NCBI GenBank assembly: GCA_018343915.1
Contig: JABRWF010000001.1
Span: forward strand, 4,774,001-4,838,000
Origin: Agroathelia rolfsii
Taxonomy: Eukaryota > Basidiomycota > Agaricomycetes > Amylocorticiales > Amylocorticiaceae
DNA length: 64,000 bases
Reading direction: 5' to 3'
Numbering within the stretch: position 1 is the first letter of the stretch; each line of letters begins with the position of its first letter. The notes under the pieces are model-generated. The model was not told the DNA's origin. It searched no databases and saw nothing but the letters and a program-made list of their open reading frames with translations. A program made the translations under genes and the position numbers. Below are positions 12,882 through 25,286 of the stretch, in pieces.

Positions 12882-13067
12882 TTATCGACACTTCGCTGTT
12901 GTATAGGTTAGTTCATGAGGATGATACCAAGGGTCGCGAAACAAATGGTTGGGCTCTGGATATGGCCGCACCTTGGATGTAGCCAAAGCTTGGGCTCCAT
13001 TAAGCAAAGTAAGCAATGCAATTAATGGTAAGGCCAAGGTAGCAAATTTTGTGGCTCGAAGATGCAT
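12882..13067 (-). CDS. Small secreted peptide (61 aa)
   Basis: Single exon, 61 residues. The N-terminus has a strong signal peptide with hydrophobic core FATLALPLIALLTLLNGAQA and a probable cut after AQA. The mature part, about 35 residues, is rich in Pro, His and Tyr (PYPEPNHLFRDPWYHPHEL) and carries one Cys near the end (TAKCR). No family is recognised. A TTTAAATA element at 13186-13193 lies about 120 bp upstream on the same strand, compatible with a TATA promoter and a leader of about 90 nt. Short secreted peptides of this kind are common in plant-associated basidiomycetes. The gene might have a further exon not seen. Confidence 0.5.
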   Translation of the reverse strand: MHLRATKFATLALPLIALLTLLNGAQALATSKVRPYPEPNHLFRDPWYHPHELTYTTAKCR

Positions 13068-14000
13068 GATGGTGTTGGGGCTACTAGAGTGTATGCGTAG
13101 AAGGGGGAGCTTCTTTCACAAGATGAATATGGGGTGTAGTAAGCTTAGTTCTTTGATGGTTTTGTGAATACTAGTATTGCACTGGTATTTAAAGCATTTA
13201 AGCCATGAAAAGGTACGCATAAAGGGGGCTTTTTTGCCTTCTTGTGACCAGGAAAGAACGTTAACATCAAAGTTAGCTGTCAAGGATTGACAGAGAGATA
13301 TTGATCTGGGCCTCAAATTTGTCATGAGAACTGCTATCAGAATGCTTATCAACTAAAGACCACGGACTGCTTACCCACTACAATCAAATCGAGACTTGAA
13401 TGACACTTAGGAAAGTGCTGGATCAATCAGGTAAGGTCCCAACAAATATCAAAGAGACCTTCCTTTTGATTGCTTTGGAAGTACCTCCCGGCGCAAACTT
13501 GGTCGATACCTTGTAATTATCATCCCTCCAGCGATATGCATTCTACTATTAGTACAGATGATATTCAAGTTTGCGACTTTAAAAGTGAGTCTGTTATCGG
13601 CGTGGAACTGGGCTCAATGAATTGTTCGTATTTTTAGCTTGGACATAATCCGTCCAAAGCTAATGGTTAGGCGAGAAAAAAAAAATGTCACGAGGGTATC
13701 ATGATAATGCTGCCATGATGTGCCTTGTAAGAATATACGATCTTCGTCGCTCACCATGAGGACATATCAGGCACAGATGTGCATTATCTTATGATAAGGA
13801 CCTTTCGAGTTTTTAACCGTCAGTTGTTTGCGCTTTACACTGACGCAAATTTGAAAGCTGAAGCTGAAGCGCTAAAGTTTTATCTGTTTGACACCAGTGT
13901 TTAATTCCAAAAAATATCTCATTAACCTACTCTGGTTTTATCTCGGTGTGTTCCCGACTCACGCAAGCGTGCCTATCTATTACATATGATTTCCTATCTC
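13068..14000. other. Intergenic, nothing supported
   Basis: Apart from the TATA-like element at 13186-13193, no coherent frame, repeat or RNA gene is seen. Confidence 0.4.
13186..13193 (-). promoter_or_regulatory. TATA-like element of the 61-aa secreted peptide gene
   Basis: Reads TTTAAATA on the minus strand, about 120 bp from the ATG at 13067. Confidence 0.35.
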
Positions 14001-14199
14001 ATATGGTGTCGGTGACATGATTGACTTGGATGAGGTGCGGATATAAACCGCCATAGTCCCCTAGATTTTACCGATATCTGACATGATAATTCTGGCCCAA
14101 CTCTCCTCTCTCTCCTCCTTGATGTATGGAGAGAGTTGGGCTGAGGGTGCAATGAGTGAGGTTAGTAAGAATCTTAACTGAGATAGGAAAACATTTTGG

Positions 14200-14473
14200 C
14201 CGGGGAAAGGGGGGGGGGGGCGCGCGCACCTCGGGATTTTCGCGCGCACGCCGGCGTCAATAGTGCACTCATTGTCGGTCTTGTTTCCATCTTTCGACTT
14301 TAGGAATGGAAACGGCTGGTTCGGGTCTAACAAAGCAGTGCATTTAGGGTAACAGGAGGATTAGGCTGGCGAACTTCCTTTGTGACAACGACTTGAAATA
14401 CGTCGTCGGTGTCCGTGCCGACGGTCGCAGTAAGCACTGACAATACAATCAGTAGCATATTACTACTAGACAT
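14200..14473 (-). pseudogene. Signal-peptide gene, apparently frame-split, with Cys-containing tail
   Basis: ATG at 14473 opens a 48-codon frame (stop 14327-14329) starting with a typical secretion signal, MSSSNMLLIVLSVLTATVG, then TDTDDVFQVVVTKEVRQPNPP. From about codon 38 a second frame carries coding-like sequence onward for about 45 codons (CYPKCTALLDPNQ, then FLKSKDGNKTDNEC and GVRAKIPRC), with four cysteines, ending near a G12 run at 14209-14220. No GT..AG intron of normal size joins the two frames, so this is either a frameshifted small secreted gene, a very short intron, or two unrelated frames. TAAAAAGAG about 45 nt upstream could be the TATA element. No family recognised. Confidence 0.4.
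14209..14220. repeat. Poly-G tract (12 G)
   Basis: Uninterrupted G12 followed by alternating CG. It is a slippage-prone tract lying inside the coding-like second frame of the 14.2-14.5 kb gene. Confidence 0.9.
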
Positions 14474-15277
14474 CTTGTTCCTTGTTTGTCAGAAATCTAA
14501 AAACTGAAAGGCTCTTTTTACTCCTCCCTTTGTCCTGGCTTTTGTATCTCCTGTCAGTGAATGCTTCTCCCTTTAGTCTTTTCGACTATTTTTGACGTGA
14601 CAGCTCTATGAACTCGGATTGAGCCTAGGCCAACCCTTGATATATGACGTGGGTGTGGCGTGACGTGACTCGACAGGGCGTGTATGTGCACAGAGGATCC
14701 GAGGCTACGATCGATGACAACAGCACCCCTGTCCCGTCCTGTCAAACCAACTATGCCGAGGGAGGCGCACAGTTGGACGCTAATCAACACAGATGTGTAT
14801 CACGGCATGTACTAGTATATCCTTCAAGGTTTTTATATACCAGGGCTGTGGGCGAATGTCTCGTGTTCGGGGCAGAGTTTCGATTCAATTTCAAGGTTCT
14901 TTGAAGAAATGAAAAGCGGGGGTTATACCGGTGATGCGCCGTTGATCCATGATGCATGATGGACCGCCAAGACAGAACCCCCGAAAAGAAATGCAAACCA
15001 CACTAATGCATCGATCATCACTCATCAGAGAAACAACAGGCCATTCACGATAATCAAGGCGGGGGGGGAGGGGGCGAAGCCAAACAAGTTTCGAGCTTAA
15101 TGCTATTCATCGTAACATGACAGTGTACGATTCACGGCTCCTTTTCATATTCTTCCTCTTCCACAGCCTTGGCTTTGACCTTGACTGGCCTAGGCTTCCA
15201 TGCACCCGTACACCTGCCCCCGCCCCTACGTTAACCGTCCCCCGCGTCGTAGCGGGAGTGACGACGATCCAGGGTGC
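14474..15277. other. Intergenic, nothing supported
   Basis: Contains a G9 tract near 15061 and a few short antisense frames. No gene is supported. Confidence 0.4.
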
Positions 15278-16717
15278 TCAGTTCGTCGGCTCAACGGGAC
15301 GCTTCTCGAGGATCCCATCGACGATGCCGAATTCGAGTGCCTCTTGGGCTTTTAAACGTAATCACATTATAAACACGTGACATACAATGAAAAGTTATCC
15401 CATTAGCATGAGCAAGGTAGATAGAAGCCCAAAACAAAACGTACCAGTCATAAAGTAATCGCGTTCCAGTGCTTTCTCTAAGCACGTACAATAGTACGTT
15501 AGCATGCGAATCGATATTGGAAATAAATTTATTTAAAAAAAAAAACCACACGTACGGAACCGGTCCAAACCAGCCGCCTTGCTCTCGCCTTCTTTACTGC
15601 AATGTTTCTGGTATATCTCCGTCAGCACCTCGCGCACGCGCAGGATCTCCTTGGCATGGATGGCGATGTCGGACGCTTGGCCGCTTGCACCACCCGAGGG
15701 TTCTGGTTCATCGCAGTTGCAATAAGGCTGGGTGATGCTGAACATAGGGGAATTGTGAGCGGAGATCACGTACGGTGGATCATGATGCTTGCGTTGGGCA
15801 GGCAGTGACGTTTGCCCTTTTCGCCAGCAGCGAGGAGGAGAGAGCCCATGCTGCATGCCTATGTGAATAGAGAGAGGATAATGGATGATTGAGTAGAAGA
15901 GGTTGGTATCGAGGAAGCCTTAACGAGAGAGAACGCATTTACCTGCCCGATGCAGTATGTGTGTATCGGTGAGGATACATACTGTTGTGGTAGTATCGCG
16001 TGTATGTCGGGCGGCAGCGTATACAGAGTGAACGTGTGTGTTGTTGAATATTATCAAAGTGTGAATGACCAGGCAATGAAAGGTGTATGAACCAGGAGCT
16101 GACCTGCATCTATACATTCCGCATAACAAGTCATCAGTTCAACTGCGAGACTATTCCATACGCAATAGCCCGAAAGGAGCAAGCCTATAGAGTGTAGGAA
16201 AGACAACGCACAGTATCATATATTGCCAGTCCCGCCGTGACACTTCCTCCGGGTGAGTTTATGTATAGGTGGATCGGCTTTGAGGTCTCCTCCGCCTCGA
16301 GAAAGAGCAGTTGTGAGACAAGCAGCGCCGAGTCGTTGTCCCTTATCTGTATTGGTCACAACCTGAGCCCTACACCATCCGCGTACACTTTGCATGGCAT
16401 AGTGTAAAAGAAACTGACAGGTCCATAGAGCATGATCACACGCTCGCGTAGAAGCCTGGAGAAGATGTCGTAGGACCGCTCTCCCCTTCCCTATTGCTGA
16501 AATAAGCCCAACCGCCGAGAAAGCGAGAGACCAAAGAGAGCTGATTTACAGTCTGTTCAATGACGATAGGAACTAGATTCGACGTTGGCGGGTGCGCCCA
16601 GCTGGCCGAGAGTGGGTGGTAGCTTCTTCTCCGAGATATTGTTGCTACTTGTGGGCGTGCAGCAGCAGGTCTAGTAAGAGCATTTGAGGCGGTTCTAGTA
16701 AAAGCGTTTCGCAACAT
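15278..16717 (-). CDS. CLPP: Mitochondrial ATP-dependent Clp protease proteolytic subunit (ClpP)
   Basis: Nine exons on the minus strand: 16550-16717, 16419-16490, 16212-16346, 16104-16109, 15943-15981, 15774-15858, 15556-15702, 15445-15477 and 15278-15348, giving 251 residues with all phases in agreement. ClpP is the serine-peptidase chamber that works with ClpX in the mitochondrial matrix. Residues 1-45 are Arg/Ser/Ala-rich with no acids, as in a mitochondrial presequence. The family blocks follow: [47 protein letters not shown], and [15 protein letters not shown]. The catalytic triad is present: Ser143 in CSMGS, His168 in SIMIH before QPSGG, and Asp224 in ERDYFM. About seven extra residues (around SKEGESK) lie before the last block. 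Exon 4 is only ATGCAG (Met-Gln), the conserved MQ of YDTMQY. Confidence 0.93.
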
Positions 16718-17056
16718 GTTTTTGTCTAATACAGCGATAGAAAATATGTCTCGTTCACGCCAAGCAGTGGTACACTGGTATTTACAACCAGCGAATGTTT
16801 ATAGTCGGAAATAAGTTATGAGCAGCACATTTGATTACATGCTAACGTCACCTTCCAAATAAGGAAGGAGGGTGCCCCGGATGCCACGCGCGCTCTCGTG
16901 ACTTTTTGGCTTGTCATTTGCTCAACTCTCGACTTGAAAGTCGTCCTACGACACGCCCTGCGCGAACGAGGCGCTGATATAACTCACAACTCTGGAATAA
17001 TACGAACCATCGCAACCTCAAATCGCTGCCTAGTAGCTGACGCATACCCATCAATC
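16718..17056. promoter_or_regulatory. Divergent promoter between CLPP and BRL1/BRR6
   Basis: A 339-bp spacer separates the ATG of CLPP (minus) and of the Brl1/Brr6 gene (plus), so the two essential organelle/nuclear-envelope genes share a bidirectional promoter. I see no clear TATA; the centre is moderately GC-rich (around 16871-16900). Confidence 0.5.
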
Positions 17057-18901
17057 ATGAATTCGCGACGTCTCAAAACCAACCGGTCGACCGACGCCCC
17101 GATGGACTTTCAGTTCACGTCCCGTCCGACCTCCAACATCAAGCCCGTCTGGGCGCGCTCAGCGAATACAAATACCGATAACGACGTAGACGATCTCATG
17201 ACGCCCCAAAAACGTGTGTGTGTGCGCTCTTGCCGTTTGTTACGTCTGCTGATTACATGTGCACACACCCATATCGCTGTTCCCCACACTCAATCTTGAA
17301 CACCTGTACATGTATGCATATCATGTATGCTCCGGTAAACCTGCAATACACACACAGGCCCACACGACGATATTGCTTCCCCCAGTCCATCTTCTCCAAG
17401 CTTCGCATCCATAGCAGCCGGCGCACAACACACGACCATGTTCGGCACGAACACAAACCGGCCCTTCCTGTTCAACGCGCCCGCGCCACCCCCGTCCTCG
17501 GCTTACCCATGGCAGCCCCCATCGAATTTCTCGCCTCAAAAGGCTTTCCCCCAATCGCAAGCAGAAGAAGTCGACGACATCGATATGCGCGATGCGAATG
17601 GGCTAGCGTCGCCCGAGCGGGTGTGCAAAACTGCTAAAGACGGAAGCAATGGCGAAGGTAGCGGGAAGGCGTCGTCCAGTGCGCGTGCGATGGCGTTCGG
17701 CGGTCTGCGTAGGGTGTTCAAGTCGCGCCAGCGCCGGCGGGAGCAGGAGGAGTATTCTGATGCAAGTGAGAGTGCAAGCGAAGATGAGAGTGGCGACGAT
17801 GAAGGCGGCGGGGGCGGAGCAGTGGTCGCGAATGGCCAGCGAGGGAGCAAAAAGGGCGGTGGTCGTAGGAAGGCAGCGGCGAGGGCGCAGAGCTTGTCGA
17901 ATCATTATACGCTCAATATACCTGCACCACCAGCACCTGCGTCGGATCTTCCAAGTACGCTGCTTGGGTAAGTTGATTGATCGTCGTGGATCATGCGAGA
18001 AAGATACAGTCCTGATGCAGACTCGTTGGACCAGATATCTCCAATTCTTCTTCAACCTCAGTCTCGTTCTACTCTTCCTCTATCTCCTCGTTCAGTTCAT
18101 ACTCACCGTCCAACGGGATGTCGAACACCGCATCACGGAATACTCATTGGGTATGTAGCGTGCATTTCTTGATCACCATGATCTGATGCACCAGAACTAA
18201 CGATAACACTTCTCACAGACATTGTGCAAGAAATTGCACTCTGCGCTTCACATTACAAAAACAACCTGTGTGACCGGAACCCGGTGCCGGCGATGACGCG
18301 CCAGTGCCATGCTTGGGAGACGTGCATGAACCGCGACCCGACAGCCGTGGGCCGCGCGCGCATCGGTGCTGAAATGGTCGCCGAGGTGTTCAACGGCTTC
18401 GTGGAACCCATTAGCTGGAAGACACTTGTAAGTATCCACTTGATTTTCGTAAATGAACTATATGTTGTTGTTGTTTTCGCTCTTCCCTTCTATGCCTTTT
18501 TTATGAACGGGAGGACAAGAATTAACCGTGTTCCTTTTTTCTTCTCCTCTCCAACAACTTACCAAAAAAAAAAAATCCAGGGCTTCTCGCTCGCTACGCT
18601 GGCATTCATGACAATCTTTGTCAACGGGCTCCTATCGCTCTATCGTTCGCGCGGCACGCATCCCCACCCTCATCCTACATCATCATCACCAGCGTCATCG
18701 ATCCCGCCAACCCCACATCATCCGCAACACATGGCCGGTTATACAGGGTACCTGCCCCCACCGCCGCCAGTGTGGAGCCAGCAGCAGCACCCTTATCATT
18801 TACCACCGTCTCCGTGGGTGAAAGAGGAAGGTGGCAGTAGTGCCGGTGCACCGGCAAGGAGGCGGAGGTTGGAGGGCGGCGTGGTGGAGAAGGTTCGTTG
18901 A
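17057..18901 (+). CDS. BRL1: Nuclear envelope protein Brl1/Brr6
   Basis: Five exons, 17057-17213, 17358-17967, 18035-18150, 18219-18427 and 18581-18901, give 470 residues. Brl1/Brr6 proteins act in the inner nuclear membrane during nuclear-pore assembly and lipid homeostasis. The N-terminal 255 residues are low-complexity (Pro/Ser, then acidic and basic blocks), on the nucleo/cytoplasmic side. A first membrane helix follows (FFFNLSLVLLFLYLLVQFIL, about 260-281). Next is the lumenal family domain with four conserved cysteines at about 303, 312, 324 and 330 (core WETCMNRDP) and the VGRARIGAEMVAEV/FVEPISWKTL block. A second helix comes next (GFSLATLAFMTIFVNGLL) and then a Pro/His-rich tail. Exon 3 joins at the ACCAG acceptor at 18034; nearer AGs break the frame. 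Brl1 and Brr6 are paralogues in yeast; which one this is cannot be said. The last intron (153 bp) has no stop codon in frame. Confidence 0.9.
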
Positions 18902-21900
18902 TCAGTTGGCTTCGACGTGCCGCTCATGCATGCGCAAGGACGGATGTTCATTATGGTGTTCATATACGTTCGTGATATTGTTTATCATTATTTTCTCTTT
19001 TTCTCCTTTTCGCGAAGAATCGTAATAATAAATTAGGTCCGTCGAGCGGAGATGAAGCTTGATGAAGATCAAGGATCCACCTTGGGAATGATAACGCTAG
19101 TTAGCAATGTGCCTTCAATTCGTGAACTTCTTTCAGAAAACAGAAAACAGACAACAGATGTTACCGGCAGAGGAGATGCTTGGAGTGCGGCACGAGTTAA
19201 TCTCAAATGGCGTGAATTGCTTCGGCTCCCTTTGCTTTTCTCGACGTTCACCAACAACATACACATTTTCTCATGAGCGACCTTATGCTTTAAACTGACA
19301 CCGTTTCATCATTTGACTGTCGCCAGCCGAGACTTCATTTTGTTGACTGTTTTGGTCATGACAGAACGTCTACTGCGAATAATATAATTTACTGAGATTT
19401 CATTACACTAACTTGGTCAAATCACGATCATGCATTCAGGCTGTGGGAGAGGGGGGGGGAGGGGCATATGATATCCCGACACGATGCCGCCAAGGGCCTC
19501 AAGGCCTCAAACCTTTGCCAATGCATCAGTATTCATCAGTCTCCGAATATCACACGCAAAAAGTCAAAGTTTCAAATTCAAAAGACAAGAGCAAAAATGT
19601 ACGTATCACGGCAATGAAGTCATTTGTGACTACACAACTGACTAGCTAGCACATGAGTCTGTCATAAGTCTGATCGGACTTGATCTTAATCGCTGATACT
19701 ATCTTCTAGATGTATACGCCTTCACATGGCCTGATGGGCCTAGTCGGGTTTAAAAGATATCAATACGGTCAAACTGGGCACAACCCCCAGGTCTTTGATT
19801 GGCACTTCTTCTGGGTTTCGGCCGGGAATTTCAAGTTGGCTCCACACATCTAGGGGGGTCTGAAAGCTGACATACGACATCGCTAGCATGCGGAGTCGTA
19901 CCCCAAATTCCATACATACCGCTGAAGATCCGGAATTCACTGACTGTTGATATCTGAAGGCCACGCTGCGCTGGCTTGCTGTTTCTCCGTGGGATGTAAT
20001 ATGACACTATACTAGCAGCTTGAGTCAATATACACAAAACGCTGATAGAAAAGGCTTCGATTGCTTCGAGATCTTTTTTTTTTTTGCATTCAATTGTCTA
20101 GCTTCAAGATGTCTTCCCCTTCTCCGGTTTCTTATTATTCCTCAGGACAGAAATTTTCTTCAAGAAGTCGACGCTAAAGAAGGCCTCGGTACGCGATCAC
20201 TACATGTCATGAACATATTTTGACCGTGAAACCGCCGTTTTAAAAAAAAATTGTTCTTAACTTGCTCTTGCTTCAGTTTACGGATGTTCTTTCTTCCACT
20301 GTTCAGTTCCGGCTCCATTACGATTAATTACTGTCTCCAGCTGGACAAGAGGGATGTTCCTTTTTTTTCTCTCTCTCCATTCACTTTCTGTCGTCTCGTG
20401 TGATTTCTATCCAATAGGACCGCCTTAATTAGTATAGTGACAGCTGTGCCTCTGCGTGTATGTATGTTATCTGCTGATCTTGGCTTTCTACAAGATGATG
20501 ATAGCGTTCCACCTAGGCTGAATGGCACAGGGGGACCGCTCCCCAAGGGAGCGGAGAGATAGCCAACGTCTATGATGCTAACTAGCTTACTCACTCGCAA
20601 TCATGATACTCCATACAGTGAAATGGCGTCCATTCTGACGGCTGCTCGTGACCCTTTCGCTTATGCTCTTAGACTTCCATTTATCACCTTTCGCGCCGTA
20701 CGAGCCAATGCAACAAGGTTCTGTCTCCTAGTGAGTAAAGTATGGCAACTCTCTATATCATGTCCACGTTTAGTGCATCAATGACGGACCGGTGGCCGCT
20801 ATGGTTCTGCCTTTACACTGCTTTTGTTATGATTCCACCCATTCAGTCACCAAATCACTAGGTTCCATTCTCCGCCGGCGTGTATACATACAGTCGAAAC
20901 TCATCCATACATGCGCATGCGTCTGGGGCGTACCTTGACTGTGATCGAGTCCGTTGTTATGTGCCGGGGGTAAATGAAGACCCGATGATGGTTTTGCGCT
21001 TGTCCCCCCCCCCCCCCCTGTTCTTTTCTTCTCCCGTTGTGTTCCATTGATCACAATAATCACGGATGCATATTAAGGATATGGATGGTGCCTCGCATGT
21101 TGCGACTTGTTTGTCTGCCGAACGCAAGGAAGGCCGGGGTAAATGAAGGGTGGGCCATTGTCAGAGATCCTCGGCCCTCTTGAATCTTATTGCTCAGGCC
21201 GCTCAGGATCGCTCAATTCAAACTGAACCGCAGCATGCATGCCCTCTGAAATGTATGCCCTTCTTCTCTTGGGTCTGGTCTTTCTACATACAACAGGATG
21301 GCTGAACACCTCGGATAAAGTCTAAAGGATGTGGAGACAGACTACGCAACGGACGTGCGTGTATTCCTCAGGTTGATCCTGACATCAAACGGCGGACGAG
21401 GAAAACCTTGAAAAGTCTAGAGCTTTGAAACCCTACCTTCAATTGATTGGAATATCCTGTGCAGGTGTGGTGCCATGGTGCATGCGTATTTACGCGCAGC
21501 AGCAGTCATAGTATTTCTAGTTATGGCCTACTCGCTATCACGTCGCCTTTTAGTATATGCACAACACAACGTCCTATAATTGGGTGCATTTTTATTGGCT
21601 TTTTACGTCTTCTCTCCTTCCTTGAAAATTCATGCAATAACGCGCCTTGGCCACTCAAATGCCTCACACACCAGGAGACTGGTAACTCCCGGTGAGGAAA
21701 GAATGACGCGGTTAAACACGAGGTTTTGGAGTGCTGCTCGACCGCTCCTATCTGTCAGCTGACCATTCTCTGATCTGGTTCTTATTACGTTACTTGAACA
21801 CAAGACATGCACACAGCTTCCCGGCTTTCTCTTGTTGCTGCGGTGGCGACAAGCTACGAATCATGCTTACCTTGACAAGCCTATGCGCACTCGGTGCCTT

Positions 21901-23706
21901 GCTCATTTCTCAGAGACATCGGTGTTTGTTGGGACAAATCAGGTCACGCGCTCAAGCATATCAATACCAACATGCATCTAATGCGTGTGCTGTGTTGGAT
22001 ACATATCGGCAGGAAATATAACAGCTGATCGATTTTCTGAGCGATAAGGCTTGGATTGTAAGAACAAAAGGCAGGAGTGCGGGTCTTCGGGAAATGGTGC
22101 AAGACTTTTGTCTAAAATATATAGCTCCATATTTGGAATGCATGCAAGGATTACGTTCGTGCTGAAAAGGCGCTCTATCGTCTTGTCTCTCCGCTCGCTG
22201 GCCTCGGTCTTGAATTACCAGTGCTCGATGCTGCGCCACTACACAATCGCCTCGCCGGTATACACGGTATTGCGGCTACCCATCATGCCACCATGATCTC
22301 TGTTCGGACTTCGATGCGAACTATTATATGATTATGATCATCACGATTTTTCTTTCACTTGTTGGATTGGTCTCTTGGCTTTCTCGCTACCATAATGACC
22401 CTTAGCTTAGGTATGCGCTGGTATTATGCAAGCGTCAGATTTGGGAAAAGAGGTCGTTCATGTGATGCGGAGCCTGTGCTTATTTTGTCAATGATTTGAA
22501 TATTTACATTGCCGTAGACTCGGACTTGCTGCTTACTTGTTCTCGGCTACCTGACTTTTCTTTTTCATTTATCTTTTTGGTAACGATGCATGATGAAGCA
22601 AGACAGACCATTCGAGATATGCTGTCCGGTATCGGTGATCACAAGGTCCAACCATACTCTTGAATGAGACGAGTGAATAGAATTTCTATTCGTTTCAGAG
22701 TCCCTAAGGAGTAAGCCACGCCCGAAGAACATTGTTACTATAAGTAAGATGGACTATAATTGTCGTATACCACCTTTGTCATCTAAGTAACTATTTTCTT
22801 TTACCTTGTGAGACTCTTTGAGTTTCTTTTCAGTTCTGAATTGGGATACTATTCCCAGTGATGCCACTATGTTTCATGTACACTGGGAACATAAATGTCC
22901 TTATATGTGCGCATATATTATATTCATATTGACGATTACGATTGATACCCTTTTGACAGTTATTCAAAAGCTCACATTCACATGGGCCAGGCCCAGGTGG
23001 GTACATTAAATAACGTACGTGTTACGTCATTAGATACTTTCACTCAGCCTATACACATGTAATCTATGTAAGTAACATCGGTTCCGTAAGTGAACATTAA
23101 CATCGACACTTCCCTAACGTGTCTATCAGCGGCATCACATGCATCACTCCGGATTAATCACTCTGAATCCGTCCATGGGCGTCAAGCTGTATTAATAAAA
23201 GTTACAAATACGGCTTAGTCCTGTTTAGGGTTCAATAAACAAGAGAATATCAAGTGTCGTATTATCGGACTAGTGTTTTCGCTAGATGTAGATAGGGTGA
23301 TATCGATCAGTTTTATTATTATACGTGTGTATTATCACTGCCAAACACTCTTACCTCAAATGTAGCAAAACAACAGGAAGCCTACCGGAATATGAGATGG
23401 AAATGAGATAGTGTATTGCCGTGGATCCGACCGATCATGCGATCCTGGGTGTCATGATTACGAACAACTTCTCGCGCGGCGATTGTGTCAAGTTTTTCTT
23501 CTTCAACTCCAATTCTATTGCACACTTTCACTCCTGCTATTTGACGCACATGCATGACCACCATTGTCGGATGTAACGACCGTATTCCGGCTGCGGTATT
23601 CTCCTTGCTAGTAGGCTTCTTCTCGAACGACGCTTCCAGCTGTGCAGAAAGAACCTGATGCACAGAAGAAAAGATGATCGTTCTTCATCACTAGGACAAA
23701 ATTATA
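18902..23706. other. Gene-poor stretch, nothing supported
   Basis: Only short open frames occur on either strand, none with a splice-consistent continuation or recognisable motif. A C15 run lies at 21004-21018 and T-runs near 20071 and 20361. A short frame starting MSSPSPVSYYSSGQ at about 20109 and one starting MASILTAARDPFAY at about 20625 were looked at and left unassigned. Confidence 0.4.
21004..21018. repeat. Poly-C tract (15 C)
   Basis: Uninterrupted homopolymer; no gene context. Confidence 0.9.
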
Positions 23707-23904
23707 GTGCGTGACTTATTTAAAGCAACTACATCTGGTGACAGCCTCTCCAAGCGAGATCTCGTAGTCCCGGATAGTACGGCACGCGAATTCCGCACCT
23801 ATGAGTTCACACAAATGCACACTATGTTGCAAGGAGCTCAAGCTCAAGTTCTGGCTCAGTTGATCAGGATTGAATCAAGAGCAGTCAAACACGCATACTA
23901 ATAG
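23707..23904 (+). other. Coding-like fragment, unrecognised
   Basis: A frame of about 65 codons directly after an AATTATAG acceptor-like site, with balanced composition (e.g. DLVVPDSTAREFRTYEFTQ, AQVLAQLIRIESRAVKHAY). No family is recognised. The adjacent minus strand (23382-23663) also has an open coding-like frame, so one of the two may be chance. Possibly a relic exon. Confidence 0.2.
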
Positions 23905-25286
23905 AATATATCATACAAGTAGTACCGACACTTACCGCTAGACCAGTCCAAGTCGTCATATTCATCATTATTCGGACTAAATGATTGGGCGGATCCAAAA
24001 AGAAGAGACGACGTCTATGCGGCTAAGGCTAAGCAGCCTGTTGTCTGCGAGGCGGCGCCGTCCGCCCTGGTTGTCGGCTGTAAAAAGGCTATCTTGCCCA
24101 TACGAACCGGTGACGTTACGCTAACGCTAAGATATGTGGCACCCAATGAGACGCATTCCACATATCTTCCGTCATGCATGTGTGTGGCAACGCTATACTC
24201 TACATATGGCTTAGTCTCAATCCGTGGATATACATGTAACACACAAATCATGAAATGAAGCACCGATCATGAGCCTAACGGGAAAATAATCAGGGAGGGC
24301 GATCTTGGTATTCTGGTCTCACAAATTGTTACGTTGTATGATTGTCACGCGCACTGTTGTCTTAAACTCGGCTGTAACGCATCATTAGCTTTCATTTGCT
24401 GTAAGAATCAGCGGGGAACGTGAATGGGCAGATGAGATGCAACTAAATGCCGCTAGTACATTTGATTCAATGTGTATATGTGTGCAGCCTAGTGACATTT
24501 ACTCACGCGCACCAATCAAATTCCTTCGGCTTGATTATTATACGCGAGCAGGGCTTCTTTTCCGCTTCTTTTCTTTTTCCCTTTCCCTGGACAACTGATA
24601 AGCTCGGTTTACGCTACCGGAGCCTGACGCACAAGGCGAACGTGAGATGGAATCCAAGTGGAGCTATATGATGTACAGGGACAGACAACAGACGCCGAAC
24701 ATCGACTTTCTTGTCGGAAAAACGCGCCAGCGGCCATCGATATCTATTCCTAGCCTAGAAAATAAATGATAACAATCAAGACGTAATTGATTCTCTTATT
24801 GATGCTTGAAACTAGCTCTAACTCTTTGTTTTCGTCCTCTCTGGCCCTGCTGTCACCAGTCCCGCCTTGGCCCATAGAAACACAACCAGTTTGGATGGGC
24901 CATAGCTATACTGCTGATGCCGCGCATTGATTTACTCTAGCTTCTTTCCCGAGAAAGAGCATGGAATTAGAAGTCTCAGTGGCTCTAACAGAGACGAATC
25001 CAGTGCAATGTACAATACCACCGGTCCGGTTATTATAAAACAACGGAGAACAGGTTAGAGAATGGATGACAGTGGCTTCCATGGCGCCGCCCCATTCGCT
25101 CATCAGTGATACTGCTCTTAACCACCCCGCAAGCTCCGAGTGACTGGAGGTGCCTGATAGAGCATTTTATCTTTGCTCAAGATCTCACTCATGGCGAGAA
25201 ATTTTAATTGAATTGGCTGCTACTTTGCCTCGGACAGGCGCTTCAATGGGCGGTGCAGCTTCCGTGGGAGAGCCTATACTACTCCT

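Noticed and set aside
16898..17056. Longer N-terminus for Brl1/Brr6
   Set aside because: The upstream in-frame extension overlaps the divergent promoter and adds no family sequence; the ATG at 17057 is preferred.
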